From Pseudoprimorskyibacter insulae (GTDB lineage: Bacteria; Pseudomonadota; Alphaproteobacteria; Rhodobacterales; Rhodobacteraceae): a stretch of 64,000 nucleotides of DNA. The stretch covers positions 1 to 64,000 of the forward strand of contig NZ_OMOJ01000005.1 of NCBI RefSeq assembly GCF_900302505.1, read 5' to 3'. The notes beneath the pieces were generated by a model, which did not search any database, was not told the origin of the DNA, and saw nothing but the letters and a program-made list of their open reading frames with translations. The position numbers and the translations under genes were made by a program. This document shows, piece after piece, positions 1 through 8,444 of the stretch (positions are counted from its first letter, which is position 1; each line of letters starts with the position of its first letter).

Positions 1-1
1 C

Positions 2-54
2 GCAATCGCCCGCCCCGCTGCGCGAAATGAAAGCTCCGCGCGTCGGGCGATTGC
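2..54. repeat. Perfect 11-bp inverted repeat forming a long hairpin
   Basis: Positions 2-12 (GCAATCGCCCG) are exactly complementary to 44-54 (CGGGCGATTGC). A further GCGCG/CGCGC pair lies inside the loop. It sits just upstream of the truncated coupling-protein gene and may mark a rearrangement junction or a transcription terminator. No T-tract follows on the plus strand, so the role is open. Confidence 0.5.
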
Positions 55-116
55 TCAACCTGCGCCGATCGGCGTAAACACCAACCGGACTCCGGTCGCG
101 GCTGGATGAAAGTTCA

Positions 117-1436
117 GTGGCAGGTCAGGATGACAAATACTGCATTTATTGGAATCCTCTCGGCCTGCATGGCTTGCCGCAGCACCGTATCAACCCCGTT
201 GATTACATCCGCAAAGATAGCCCGTCCTTGGTCTCGGACGTCAAAGTGCTGTGTCAAAATTTGGTGGTGGCAAGCGGGTCGGCACAGGGTGTGTATTTCG
301 AAGGCCGCGCACAAGAAATACTCGAGGGCGTCATTCTTAACTTGGTCGAACAAAAAGGCGTGTTAACCCTGCCTGACCTCTATCATGTGGTGAATTTGAT
401 CCCCGGAGGCGGCGAAAACTGGTTGGATTTTGGCTTTGAGATGTCTGAAAGCCAGTTCCCCATTGCCCGCCGTGTTGAGGAAGAAATCGCGACCTCCCGT
501 GAAAACGGCGCGAATAGCTTTCAAAGCATCATGGGAGAAATCTACCGCGCCTTAGCGCCGCTCTCCGATCCAATTTTGCTTCAATCCGTAAGTCCACCTT
601 TTGATTTTTCCATGGCTGAGCTTTGCGCCAATGACCGCAAATACCAACTCTATTTGATGCCTCCGGCGGAAATGGTCATGCCGTGGGCGGGCATTGTGAA
701 ATCGTTTTTTGTGGCGGGTACGATTTGGAAATCCCGCGCGCCGCATGCGCCACGGCAAACATGGATTATGGATGAATGTGGGCAGTTGGGAAAATTCCCG
801 ATGATCCCAAAGCTCTATACTTACGGCGCAGGCATTGGCATCCAGCCCTTCGCGGTGTTTCAAAACTCCAAACAAATGAACGGGTTAACCGAAAATGGCG
901 CGGAGCTGATCGCCTCTAGCGCGGCCTTGTCGCTGTATTACGCTGTGCGTGACCTTCCCTCGGCAGAGCAGCTTTCACGTATGCTCGGGGCGGAAACCCT
1001 TGAGTATAATGACAGCCTGCAACAATCCCGCGCGGAACTGGCCAAATCGCAAGCGGCGCAAGCTTTTATCTCCGGCGGTGATCCGTTTGCGGCTGTACTG
1101 AACTACCGTCACCACAAGCAAGCTGCGGCGCACCGCAGCCAACAACGCCGCATGGTGCGAAACCCCGATGAGATCATTCAAACGCCGCCGGACAAAGGCT
1201 ATGCCTTTGTCGATGGGCTGTCGCATCCGCTCGAATATGACCGCAGGCCGTATTATAATGAGCCGTGGATGGCGGGGCGCTTCTTCCCGAACCCGTATCA
1301 TCCGCCCTGCGACGCCGTGCGGGTAAAATCCGGCTGGGGGCATCGCACGCTACGTGTTCGCGATGTCACGCCCCCCTCACACCTCATGCATTATCCGCAA
1401 TACGCCCATGGGCGCATGCGGGTTTTGGAGAAGTAA
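117..1436 (+). pseudogene. VirD4/TraG-type coupling protein, 5'-truncated remnant
   Basis: The 439-residue frame matches the C-terminal two thirds of a type IV secretion coupling ATPase (VirD4/TraG), which in intact form brings the DNA-relaxosome to the conjugation channel. The Walker B region is visible as TWIMDECGQLG near residue 220, and the surrounding 'NPLGLHG' and 'GIGIQPFAVFQNSKQ' segments fit the family. The N-terminal membrane anchor and the Walker A P-loop are missing. An in-frame stop lies at 75-77, the first usable codon is a GTG at 117, and no ribosome site is evident. Families of this type are about 600 residues long. I read this as a truncated, probably inactive gene. The break coincides with the hairpin at 2-54. 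Confidence 0.75.
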
Positions 1437-1448
1437 ACCTAGGATAAA

Positions 1449-1476
1449 CCCGAAGCCGCGACCCCTCGGCTTCGGG
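1449..1476. terminator. Hairpin between convergent genes
   Basis: A perfect 10-bp stem CCCGAAGCCG/CGGCTTCGGG (1449-1458 with 1467-1476) with an 8-nt loop lies between the coupling-protein remnant and the convergent toxin gene. It is followed by CGCTTT on one side and TTTATCC on the other, so it could end transcription from both directions. The T-tracts are short. Confidence 0.55.
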
Positions 1477-1487
1477 CGCTTTAACGC

Positions 1488-1787
1488 TTATTCAACGGGG
1501 CTGTGTGTCCAGTTTTCGCGGTGATGACGTACGCGCAAGACAAAGACCGTTTTCCCATCTTCCAGAACCGAATAAACGATCATGTGTTTTTGCACGGGGT
1601 AAACCCGCACGGGCGGTGAGATTTCTTGGCGCAAACGCGCGATCTTGGGGTTTTGGGATAACGTATCAAAGGCCTTATCCAGCTGCGCTTTATAGCGCTC
1701 GGCTTGCGTCAGCCCATGCTCTTCAATGCCGTAGAGAAGTATCTCTAACAGATCATCCTCTGCCGCACTGGAAAATCTAATTGCCAC
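1488..1787 (-). CDS. parE: ParE-family toxin of a type II toxin-antitoxin system
   Basis: The 99-residue protein has the RelE/ParE fold signature. It starts VAIRFSSAAEDDLLEI, has a middle helix pair ending in FDTLSQNP, and ends with the strand segment VYPVQKHMIVYSV followed by the VLRVRHHRENW tail typical of ParE. Known family members poison DNA gyrase. I chose the GTG start at 1787 because it overlaps the last codons of the antitoxin gene by 11 bases, the usual coupled arrangement, and gives the normal family length. A longer frame upstream exists but lies inside the antitoxin gene. The toxin probably stabilises the integrated element. The target is inferred from the family. Confidence 0.85.
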   Translation of the reverse strand: MAIRFSSAAEDDLLEILLYGIEEHGLTQAERYKAQLDKAFDTLSQNPKIARLRQEISPPVRVYPVQKHMIVYSVLEDGKTVFVLRVRHHRENWTHSPVE

Positions 1788-2028
1788 CGTTCGTTTGCGC
1801 CCGTTCCTTTGCCATGGTCCAGATATCGTCCAGGTTCTTATCACTGACGCCGCTCGACAGCGCTTCGTCCACCAGCTTTTGCATCGCTGATATTTTAGAC
1901 GCACGGTCTTGATCGTGGCGGATAAGATCACGGACATACTCGCTCGCATTGTCATAGCGGCCAGAGCTTGTCTGTGTTTCAACCCAGTCCTTCATCGGTT
2001 CGGGAAGGGATATGTTCATGCTTGCCAT
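1777..2028 (-). CDS. parD: ParD-family antitoxin
   Basis: This 83-residue protein begins MASMNISLPEPMKDWVE, the ribbon-helix-helix DNA-binding segment of ParD antitoxins. The C-terminal acidic/amphipathic part would wrap the ParE toxin. The ATG at 2028 was preferred over an upstream in-frame codon because a textbook GGAGGT ribosome site (2035-2040) sits six bases before it. The 3' end overlaps parE by 11 bases, so the two are translationally coupled, antitoxin first. ParD proteins normally repress their own operon, so an operator is expected just upstream of 2040, though I could not define it. Confidence 0.85.
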   Translation of the reverse strand: MASMNISLPEPMKDWVETQTSSGRYDNASEYVRDLIRHDQDRASKISAMQKLVDEALSSGVSDKNLDDIWTMAKERAQTNGGN

Positions 2029-2199
2029 GTCAGCACCTCCTACCCCCTCAGAATGACACGAAATGGCAATGTCTGTCAAATTTCGTCATCGCATTGCTGT
2101 CGTTTTCGGCGCGTATCACCCGAACACTGCTGGTGGGCGTGGTAGGTCGAAATGGGGCTTTGCCCCTAAACCACAACATTTCAGCAAATGAGGTAAACC

Positions 2200-2439
2200 T
2201 TGTCCAGACAGCCAAAGAGAGGGCATGTCAAAGCGCCCGTGTCTGACCTTGAACGCGAGTGGCTCGAACAGTTTCGTGCCACGCCTGCTTATGAAACCCA
2301 CCTTACGCCAACGGGCAGCATTGCCAAAGAAGTACGCCGTGACGTCGAAGATATCCGCGAAGCACGGATCAAACACATCACCAAACGACTCGACGCGCAA
2401 AAGACCCGCGCACGTGATGGTTTCAATCGCTCCCGCTAA
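2200..2439 (+). CDS. Small conserved-looking protein of the element, function unknown
   Basis: This 79-residue, strongly charged protein is read from a TTG at 2200 with GAGGT five bases upstream. It contains a helical Arg/Glu-rich C-terminal half (EVRRDVEDIREARIKHITKR) and no membrane segment or enzyme motif. It is followed after 14 bases by another small gene on the same strand with which it probably forms a transcription unit. Nothing in the sequence gives a function. A coding role is supported mainly by the ribosome site and by position between two element genes. Confidence 0.5.
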   Translation: MSRQPKRGHVKAPVSDLEREWLEQFRATPAYETHLTPTGSIAKEVRRDVEDIREARIKHITKRLDAQKTRARDGFNRSR

Positions 2440-2453
2440 CAAAAGGAACTGAT

Positions 2454-2714
2454 ATGACAGACACGCCTAATCAAACACCCCGCAAGCCAGAAATGATCGC
2501 CTATCACGTCAAGGATCGTGGCGAAGAGAAAGACGCGGTTTGGAATCGTGTCGGTGCGGCTTGGCAGCACCGCGACGGCAAAGGTTTTGACATTCAGATG
2601 GATGCAACGCCCGTCGATGGTCGCCTTACCTTGCGCGAACAAAAACGCGAAGAATATCACGAACAGCGCAAGGCCGCGCCGACGCGCGAGCAGGAACAAA
2701 GCCGCACACGATAG
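2454..2714 (+). CDS. Small hypothetical protein (plasmid/ICE type)
   Basis: This 86-residue soluble protein starts at an ATG preceded by AAAGGAACTGAT (good ribosome site). The central part VWNRVGAAWQHRDGKGFDIQMDA resembles small single-domain proteins I associate with alphaproteobacterial plasmids and integrative elements, where they have no assigned role. The C-terminal 25 residues are a charged, probably disordered tail rich in Glu, Arg and Gln. It lies 14 bases after the preceding small gene and before the regulated promoter of the recombinase operon. Function is unknown. Confidence 0.65.
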   Translation: MTDTPNQTPRKPEMIAYHVKDRGEEKDAVWNRVGAAWQHRDGKGFDIQMDATPVDGRLTLREQKREEYHEQRKAAPTREQEQSRTR

Positions 2715-2783
2715 TATGATTGCGCGCTGCGCGGCGCTCACAGCCCCCGCAGCGCGCACCCTTTGCATTTGTGAATTTATTCC

Positions 2784-2825
2784 TTGTGACAAATTCCAGA
2801 ATTGTGGTATGTTCCCCATTCGTTC
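2784..2825 (+). promoter_or_regulatory. Promoter with LexA (SOS) box for the recombinase operon
   Basis: A -35-like TTGTGA (2784-2789) is followed after 18 bases by TATGTT (2808-2813). Overlapping the -10 and the likely start site is GTTC-N7-GTTC (2811-2814 and 2822-2825), which is the direct-repeat LexA box known from alphaproteobacteria. LexA bound there would block the promoter, so the downstream small gene and the recombinase would be induced by DNA damage. The motif match is exact. Functional use is inferred. Confidence 0.65.
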
Positions 2826-2878
2826 TTATCAAAACGAAAGGAGAACACCCACCCACAGCACAACAAAAGGAGATCAAC

Positions 2879-3235
2879 ATGGTTCAAGCTGATGGCCAAA
2901 ATAACGGGCGCTACAAATCTCTCACCCTTGATGTCGAGCGCTATCAGGCCATGCTCGATGCGCCGGATTTGAGCGATGCGCAAAGGCGCGAATTGATCGA
3001 AACGCTGTGGCAGGTGGTGGTGGGGTTCATTGATCTGAACGTCGAAATCCGCACCACGGATGAAGGCGTTGGTGAAAGCTGTGGAAAACTGCCCAAACTC
3101 TCGCCATCCGCCACATGCGATGCGCCGCCTGTGGTAAAATCAAGCATTCCTTTGATGAAGAGCGGTTTTGCCGAAGCGTCCAGCAACGCGGCAAACGCGC
3201 CAGTTGAGCTAACAACTAAACAGGAGGCCTCATGA
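2879..3235 (+). CDS. Hypothetical protein encoded just upstream of, and overlapping, the recombinase gene
   Basis: This 118-residue protein has no recognised family. The first 60 residues look helical, with [20 protein letters not shown] and a hydrophobic stretch [14 protein letters not shown]. The C-terminal half is low-complexity, rich in Ser, Ala, Pro and Lys. The ATG at 2879 is fixed by AAGGAGA at 2867-2873. Its stop codon overlaps the recombinase start (ATGA at 3232-3235), which indicates translational coupling, and both are served by the LexA-boxed promoter. Small proteins in this position are often recombinase accessory or directionality factors, but no motif here supports that, so I leave the role open. 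Confidence 0.65.
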   Translation: MVQADGQNNGRYKSLTLDVERYQAMLDAPDLSDAQRRELIETLWQVVVGFIDLNVEIRTTDEGVGESCGKLPKLSPSATCDAPPVVKSSIPLMKSGFAEASSNAANAPVELTTKQEAS

Positions 3236-5088
3236 GTAAAAACACCATCACCAAAGCCGTCATTTATACCCGCGTTTCCGGTGCAAAACAGGTGCGCGAA
3301 GGCGATGGCCTTGCCTCTCAGGAAACCCGTTGCCGCGAATATTGCACCTATAAGGATTATGACGTCGTTGAGGTTTTCTCCGACGATATGTCCGGCAAGT
3401 TTGAGCGCCGCCCTGCGATGGATCGCATGCTTGCCTTCTTACGGCTCAACCCCAAAGGCAGCCACGCTGTTATCATCGACGATATCAGCCGCTTTGCCCG
3501 CAACGTGCAGGCGCATATCAAGCTGCGTGAGACCTTGGCGGAGGCTGGCGGTATCTTGGAAAGCCCCTCCATCGAGTTTGGCGAGGATAGCGACTCCCGC
3601 CTTGTCGAGCACATGCTGGCATCCGTCGCGCAGCATCAACGCGAAAAAAACGCCGAGCAAACCTCAAACCGCATGAAGGGGCGGATGATGAACGGTTACG
3701 CCGTGTTCTCCGCACCCTTGGGCTATGCGTATAAAAAGACCAAGACGCATGGTAAGCTCCTCACCCGCGACGAACCCGTCGCCTCAATCATCCAAGAAGG
3801 ACTAGAAAGCTACGCCGCAGGCCGCATCACAACGCAGGCCGAATTGCGTCGCTTCTTTGAGGCGCAGCCCGCCTTCCCGAAATGTCTACCCAACGGCAAA
3901 ATCCGCCAGCAACGGGTGAGCGATTTGCTCAAGCGCGTCATCTACGCGGGGTACATTCAGCATGACCCATGGGGCGTTTCGCGCCGCAAAGGCCATCATG
4001 AGCCGATTATCTCGCTTGAAACCTTCGAGCGCATTCAAGCCCGCAAAAACGCCCGCTCCGTCGCACCCAAGCGCGCGGATATTCATGAGGATTTCCCGCT
4101 ACGCGGGGCGGTTGCCTGCGGCTGCTGTGACAAGCCTATGACCTCCTGTTGGTCGCGCAGTGGCACTGGCAAGCTTTATCCTTACTTCTTCTGCAATAAC
4201 CGTGAATGTGACGCCTACCGCAAAAACATCCGCGCCGAAAAAATCGACGCAGGATTTGAGGGCATTTTGCGCGCCCTGACACCAAGCCGCCAATTGCTCA
4301 CCATCGCGATTGAGATGCTTAAAGATGCGTTCGGGCAGAAGGCGGGGCAAGTTGCCCATGTGCAAGCCGAGCTGAAACGCCAGATCAATACCTTGGACAA
4401 ACAACAAGACGCGGTGCTGACTCGCTTGGTCGAAACTACCAACGGCAAAGTTGCCGCAGCGCTCGAAACCAAAATCGCCCAACTGGAAGATAGAAAGCTT
4501 CTGACACAGGAAAAACTGGCGCAAACCGCTAAACCCCACGAAGCCAAGCCTCAGGAATTCGAACTTTTGCGTAGTTTCCTGTCAAACCCTTGGGAAATCT
4601 ACAAAAACGGCACACTCGCCATGAAGAAAACCGTCCTAAAACTCGCCTTTACAGCACCATTAAGCTTCGACCGAAATACAGGCTTTCGAACTCCGCAAAC
4701 ATCTGTAATCTTTGACTTTTTAGACAATCTCACTGCAAAATGTGTAATGGTGCACCCGACAGGATTCGAACCTGTGACCCCTGCCTTCGGAGGGCAGTAC
4801 TCTATCCAGCTGAGCTACGGGTGCCTGCGCATCGCTATAGGCTATTGGGCACGGGGCCGCAATGCTGAAAACTCAGGATTAGCCGAACAACTCGTTCGCC
4901 AATTCCAGCGCCTCGACCAATTTGTCGACCTCTTCCAAAGTGTTGTAAAGCCCGAAGGACGCGCGGCAGGTGGCCGTCACGCCCAGATGGTCCATCAACG
5001 GTCCGGCACAGTGATGCCCTGCCCGCACGGCCACGCCCTTTTTATCAAGAATCGTCGAGATGTCATGCGCATGGGCCATCCCGTTTAG
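3232..5088 (+). CDS. Large serine recombinase (site-specific integrase/resolvase family), 3' end fused into tRNA-Arg region
   Basis: This is a serine recombinase that would integrate and excise the element. The N-terminal resolvase domain starts VIYTRVSG with the catalytic Ser16, and shows the [10 protein letters not shown] helix and the [15 protein letters not shown] linker. It is followed by the Recombinase domain (about 165-280), a zinc-ribbon (CGCC near residue 300 with later cysteines in CNNREC) and a coiled-coil (about 375-440). The start has AGGAGG close upstream and overlaps the previous stop. Family similarity should end near residue 505 (position 4747). The remaining 113 residues are the antisense translation of tRNA-Arg and of the 3' part of sufS, entered because integration removed or moved the original stop. 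The core is confident, the true C-terminus is not. Confidence 0.85.
   Translation: MSKNTITKAVIYTRVSGAKQVREGDGLASQETRCREYCTYKDYDVVEVFSDDMSGKFERRPAMDRMLAFLRLNPKGSHAVIIDDISRFARNVQAHIKLRETLAEAGGILESPSIEFGEDSDSRLVEHMLASVAQHQREKNAEQTSNRMKGRMMNGYAVFSAPLGYAYKKTKTHGKLLTRDEPVASIIQEGLESYAAGRITTQAELRRFFEAQPAFPKCLPNGKIRQQRVSDLLKRVIYAGYIQHDPWGVSRRKGHHEPIISLETFERIQARKNARSVAPKRADIHEDFPLRGAVACGCCDKPMTSCWSRSGTGKLYPYFFCNNRECDAYRKNIRAEKIDAGFEGILRALTPSRQLLTIAIEMLKDAFGQKAGQVAHVQAELKRQINTLDKQQDAVLTRLVETTNGKVAAALETKIAQLEDRKLLTQEKLAQTAKPHEAKPQEFELLRSFLSNPWEIYKNGTLAMKKTVLKLAFTAPLSFDRNTGFRTPQTSVIFDFLDNLTAKCVMVHPTGFEPVTPAFGGQYSIQLSYGCLRIAIGYWARGRNAENSGLAEQLVRQFQRLDQFVDLFQSVVKPEGRAAGGRHAQMVHQRSGTVMPCPHGHALFIKNRRDVMRMGHPV
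4748..4824 (-). tRNA. tRNA-Arg(CCG)
   Basis: The reverse complement folds as a complete cloverleaf: acceptor GCACCCG/CGGGTGC, D arm GCTC/GAGT, anticodon stem CTGCC/GGCAG with loop CTCCGAA (anticodon CCG, reading CGG), and T arm ACAGG/CCTGT with TTCGAAT. The discriminator is A and CCA is encoded (4748-4750). Its 3' end abuts the integrated element and its sequence is read in antisense as part of the recombinase frame, so it is the likely attachment site. Confidence 0.95.
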
Positions 5089-6099
5089 GGTAAAGCTAAA
5101 GATCGCCGCTTTGCCCGGCGCCGTGCCTTGCATGTGCAGCCAATTCAGACCGCTCAGACGCTCCATCGCGTAGGCCGCGAGTTTTTCCTCATGCGCGGCG
5201 ACATTTTCCATGCCCAGCTGCATCAGGTAGTCCAGCGCCACGCCAAGACCAATGGTCTGAACGATTCCCGGTGTTCCCGCCTCAAACTTCATCGGCGGAT
5301 CGTTATAGGTGACCGTGTCTTTGGACACTTCACGGATCATATCGCCGCCGCCCATGAAGGGGCGCATTTCGGCCAATCGTTCCTTGCGCACCCAGATCGC
5401 GCCCGAGCCAGACGGGCCATACAGCTTATGCCCGGTGATCGGATAGAAATCGCAGCCCAAGGCCTGCACATCAACGGGCGCGTGCACCGCGCCTTGCGAG
5501 CCATCGACCAGCACCGGCACGCCCTTTTCCCGCGCCGCCTTGCAGATCGTCTGCACATCGACCTTGGTGCCCAGCACGTTGGACAGATGCGTAATCGCCA
5601 CCAGCTTGGTTTTCGGCCCGATCGCGTCAATTACCTTTTGCGCATCAAGCGCCCCGGTCACATCGCAATCGACCCATTTCAGCACCACGCCCTGACGTTC
5701 ACGCAAGAAGTGCCACGGCACGATATTGGCGTGATGCTCCATCACGCTGAGGACGATCTCATCGCCCGCCTGCATCCGCGGCATGGCCCAGCTATAGGCC
5801 ACCATATTGATGCCTTCGGTGGTGCCGGAATTGAGGATAATCTCATCCTCATCGGCGGCATTCAGGAACTTGGCGATGACGCCCCGGACGCTTTCGTACT
5901 TTTCAGTTGCAAGATTAGAAAGGTAGTGCAAGCCACGGTGAACGTTGGAATATTCTTCGGCATAGGCACGCGTGACCGCATCAATCACCACCTTGGGCTT
6001 TTGCGCCGATGCGCCGTTGTCCAGATAGACCAGCGGTTTGCCGTTCACCTCACGCGACAGGATGGGAAAATCGCGGCGGATTTCGGTCACATCATACAT
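4879..6099 (-). CDS. sufS: SufS cysteine desulfurase (group II)
   Basis: This 406-residue pyridoxal-phosphate enzyme removes sulfur from cysteine as a persulfide and feeds the SufBCD scaffold. The PLP lysine is K225 in [11 protein letters not shown]. The catalytic cysteine is C364 in [11 protein letters not shown], the motif of the SufS/CsdA group rather than IscS. The aspartate region [15 protein letters not shown] is also present. Length is normal. It is the last gene of the long minus-strand suf operon, 17 bases after the membrane protein gene upstream. Downstream lie only the tRNA and the integrated element, so no sufA or sufE follows here. Confidence 0.95.
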   Translation of the reverse strand: MYDVTEIRRDFPILSREVNGKPLVYLDNGASAQKPKVVIDAVTRAYAEEYSNVHRGLHYLSNLATEKYESVRGVIAKFLNAADEDEIILNSGTTEGINMVAYSWAMPRMQAGDEIVLSVMEHHANIVPWHFLRERQGVVLKWVDCDVTGALDAQKVIDAIGPKTKLVAITHLSNVLGTKVDVQTICKAAREKGVPVLVDGSQGAVHAPVDVQALGCDFYPITGHKLYGPSGSGAIWVRKERLAEMRPFMGGGDMIREVSKDTVTYNDPPMKFEAGTPGIVQTIGLGVALDYLMQLGMENVAAHEEKLAAYAMERLSGLNWLHMQGTAPGKAAIFSFTLNGMAHAHDISTILDKKGVAVRAGHHCAGPLMDHLGVTATCRASFGLYNTLEEVDKLVEALELANELFG

Positions 6100-6116
6100 G
6101 TCTTAGCACTTCCAAG

Positions 6117-6677
6117 TTATTGAATACCGATCATCGGAACGACGACCATAAGGGCCACGGCCATGCCGATGAACCCCAAAAACACCACGCCAAGCGTCTT
6201 CAGAAGACTGCCAAAGGCATGGACCACATCCACCAAGTTCAGAAAGATCCAGATGCCCAGCAGGCTGGCGACAAAGGCGCCAATCAGGGCAAGTCCGGGG
6301 CTGATGAAGGCGACAATCAAAACCGCGATCTGAACCAAGATGCGCAGGGCTTGCATCCAAGTTAGCATCAACAGGATCTGGTCAAACCGTCCCTGCCCGC
6401 CCATCATCCGGCCGATCGATGCGATACAGGCCGCGAAGATCAGCACCATCAGCGCGAAGACCACCGCCATCACCCAAGGCGCAGCAAGCGGCCCGGCCAA
6501 AGCGGCCATCGGATCGCCCAGCAAGGTGATCCCGGTCAACAGCGTGTTCAGCACCACCACCAGCGCAAAGGCCAACAGAACTGTGTTGCGCGGCAATTGC
6601 AGACGGATCAGCCAATCGGCCACCGCACGGGGCGCCTGCACGGACTGGATCACGCGGGCTTGCATTGGAAGGGTCAT
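6117..6677 (-). CDS. YIP1-family membrane protein
   Basis: The 186-residue protein has about five hydrophobic segments (for example TVLLAFALVVVLNTLLTGI and WVMAVVFALMVLIFAACI) and resembles the Yip1-domain membrane proteins that commonly sit between sufD and sufS in Rhodobacteraceae. The ATG at 6677 is chosen because AGGAGG lies at 6685-6690 and because it overlaps the stop of the preceding gene (ATGA). A longer frame starting at 6728 would run inside that gene. No enzymatic motif is visible. Its operon position suggests a link to iron-sulfur assembly or membrane homeostasis, but this is only context. Confidence 0.75.
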   Translation of the reverse strand: MTLPMQARVIQSVQAPRAVADWLIRLQLPRNTVLLAFALVVVLNTLLTGITLLGDPMAALAGPLAAPWVMAVVFALMVLIFAACIASIGRMMGGQGRFDQILLMLTWMQALRILVQIAVLIVAFISPGLALIGAFVASLLGIWIFLNLVDVVHAFGSLLKTLGVVFLGFIGMAVALMVVVPMIGIQ

Positions 6678-7165
6678 GCTGCATCCTCCTGCCCGGAGGC
6701 CGCCCATAGGCCCGCGCCCCAGAACCACAGGAACACCGCCAACCAGACGACGCCGACCGCAGATTGCGCCGGTCCCGGCCCGATAAAGCCCGCGACCAAC
6801 CCGTTCAGCAGAACCAGCGGCGACGAGGCCAGCAGCGCCCAGAACAGCACAAACCGCGCGCCATAGGACGACACCCCAACCTTCAACGCCCGCAGCACCA
6901 GATGGCAGACAAAGGCCACCGCATAGAGGACCAGTGGCAGGATCATCACCAATGCCAGCAACGACCCGCCAAGTAGCATGTCGAGTTCCTGCCCGCTCAG
7001 ATGCGCCTCACGCGACAAGGCGGGCCAACGCGCAACAAAAAACACTACACAGGCTGCCATAACGATGGCCAAAGCGCGATCTTCGCGTTGCCCCATCGCC
7101 AGTAAGCGGCGGACCACCCGGCCCGGCCCGCGATAGGTCTGAACGATATCCGTCGTGACCGGCAT
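6674..7165 (-). CDS. Integral membrane protein of the suf operon, function unknown
   Basis: This 163-residue protein has four likely transmembrane segments (ALAIVMAACVVFFVARW; a long one at LLGGSLLALVMILPLVLYAVAFV; FVLFWALLASSPLVLLNGLV; SAVGVVWLAVFLWFWGAGLW) and a short basic N-terminus facing the cytoplasm. It begins two bases after the sufD stop and overlaps the YIP1 gene by four bases, so the two membrane proteins are probably made together and may form a pair. I do not recognise the family beyond a general resemblance to Yip1-like helical bundles. Confidence 0.7.
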   Translation of the reverse strand: MPVTTDIVQTYRGPGRVVRRLLAMGQREDRALAIVMAACVVFFVARWPALSREAHLSGQELDMLLGGSLLALVMILPLVLYAVAFVCHLVLRALKVGVSSYGARFVLFWALLASSPLVLLNGLVAGFIGPGPAQSAVGVVWLAVFLWFWGAGLWAASGQEDAA

Positions 7166-7166
7166 C

Positions 7167-8444
7167 TTACCCCCGACGACGCGTCAGCCAGCCTTCGATC
7201 CGGCTAACGATTTCTTCTTGGATGGCTTCGTCTTCGATTTCCTGCACCGCTTCGGCAAGGAAGGCAATCGTCAGAAGGTCGGTTGCCTCATCGACAGGCA
7301 CCCCGCGCGAGCGCAGATAGAACAGCCCTTCGTCATCAATCGCGCCGCTGGTGGACCCATGCGAACAGGCCACGTCATCGGCGTAGATCTCAAGCTCGGG
7401 CTTGGCCAAAAACTGGCTGTCATCATCAAGCAGAAGGCTCTGGGAAATCTGGTAGCCATCGGTCTTCTGCGCGCCCGGCTTCACGAGGATCTTGCCCTGG
7501 AAGACGCCGGTTGCGCCGTTGCGCAGCACCTTTTTGAACACCTGACGGCTCTCGCAGTTCAGCGCGTCATGGGTCACGAACACCGTGTCATCATGAAGGA
7601 AATCACCGTCGCCCATGCAGGCCCCGGCCACATGTGCCACCGCGTCATCGCCCGTCAGTTCGATCACGCATTCATTGCGCGTCAGCACGCCATTGGCGGT
7701 GAAAGTGAAAGACTTGAACACCGATTCCGCACCAAGACGAGCAAACATATGCGTTGCCGCACGGCGCTGATGGTCACGGCCCTGCGCCCGGATGTGGTGC
7801 AGCTTGCCGCCATCGGCAATGTCGGCCTCTAGGCATTTGTTGAACCGCGCAGCCGCCGGACCGTTTTCCAGCAACGTCAGTTCGGCACCGGCCTCAACCT
7901 TGACCACGTGATGCAGGATCGCGTCGGAATTGGTTGCGGCGTGTTTATAGGTGATGTGGATCGGCTTGGATGGCGTTTTCGTCACGCGGATCAGCAGACC
8001 ATCGGTGGCAAAGGCCGTGTTCAGCGCCGCCAAGGGCCGCTCAACCGGGGTTTGGCCACGCGCTTCCAGAACACCGTAGACGTCCTTGGCCCAGTGGATA
8101 TCCCCCGCATCGGCCAGCCGGTCGATGCTCACGCCTTCCAGCGCCAGATCGTCCGAGGCGTCGGCATCAAAGACACCATCCACAAATACGATCTTCACGC
8201 GGTCGAAATCGTTGAAAATCGGCGTTTCATTGGCGTCAAACACCTCAGCCACCGGGGCATCGACCTGCACCAGCGTGTCAGGCTGCGTGTATTTCCAATA
8301 CTCATCCCGGCGCGACGGCAGGCCCGTGGCTTTTACCCGCGCAAGGGCATCTTCGCGGGCGCTGCGGCTCCAACCGCTGGCGGGCAGATCCAGCGCCGCC
8401 AGCCGCGCGTCTGTCGCGTCTTGCTTCAGCTTCGGCAGGGCCAT
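7167..8444 (-). CDS. sufD: SufD, scaffold subunit of the SufBCD complex
   Basis: This 425-residue beta-helix protein forms, with SufB and the SufC ATPase, the cytoplasmic scaffold on which Fe-S clusters are built. The N-terminal helical part contains SRRDEYWKYTQPD, the conserved 'eeWkyT' region of SufD. The C-terminal half has the typical DDVACSHGSTSGAIDDEGLFYLRSRG-type motif (around residues 350-380) with the conserved histidine and the DLLTIAFLAE segment. Its ATG shares one base with the sufC stop (TAATG), indicating coupling. Length is within the family range. Confidence 0.95.
   Translation of the reverse strand: MALPKLKQDATDARLAALDLPASGWSRSAREDALARVKATGLPSRRDEYWKYTQPDTLVQVDAPVAEVFDANETPIFNDFDRVKIVFVDGVFDADASDDLALEGVSIDRLADAGDIHWAKDVYGVLEARGQTPVERPLAALNTAFATDGLLIRVTKTPSKPIHITYKHAATNSDAILHHVVKVEAGAELTLLENGPAAARFNKCLEADIADGGKLHHIRAQGRDHQRRAATHMFARLGAESVFKSFTFTANGVLTRNECVIELTGDDAVAHVAGACMGDGDFLHDDTVFVTHDALNCESRQVFKKVLRNGATGVFQGKILVKPGAQKTDGYQISQSLLLDDDSQFLAKPELEIYADDVACSHGSTSGAIDDEGLFYLRSRGVPVDEATDLLTIAFLAEAVQEIEDEAIQEEIVSRIEGWLTRRRG

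Larger units (their letters stand above)
1..4750. mobile_element. End of an integrated conjugative-type genomic island at tRNA-Arg
   Basis: This stretch carries a broken coupling-protein gene, a ParDE addiction module, several short genes of unknown function and a serine recombinase, and it stops at the 3' end of a tRNA-Arg gene, beyond which housekeeping suf genes begin. This is the usual make-up of the recombinase end of an integrative element. The tRNA stays intact, with its CCA encoded at 4748-4750. I found no second copy of the tRNA 3' segment inside the window, so the other junction should lie to the left of position 1. The exact crossover point is not resolved, and the right boundary given is an inference from the tRNA end. 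Confidence 0.7.

Noticed and set aside
1-116. Coding sequence continuing the coupling protein to the left
   Set aside because: All three forward frames meet stops (28-30, 75-77, 104-106) before joining the VirD4 frame, so no simple continuation exists inside the window.
552-875. Minus-strand open frame inside the coupling-protein remnant
   Set aside because: It lies wholly antisense to a frame with clear VirD4 motifs, has no ribosome site and no recognisable domain.
2079-2200. Small GGGGC-TTT-GCCCC hairpin as a terminator
   Set aside because: Stem of only five pairs and no T-tract. It more likely reflects local GC skew near the antitoxin promoter.
5128-6123. Long plus-strand open frame of 331 codons antisense to sufS
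   Set aside because: High GC codon bias leaves the opposite strand open. The His/Arg-rich composition is typical of antisense shadows and sufS is certain.
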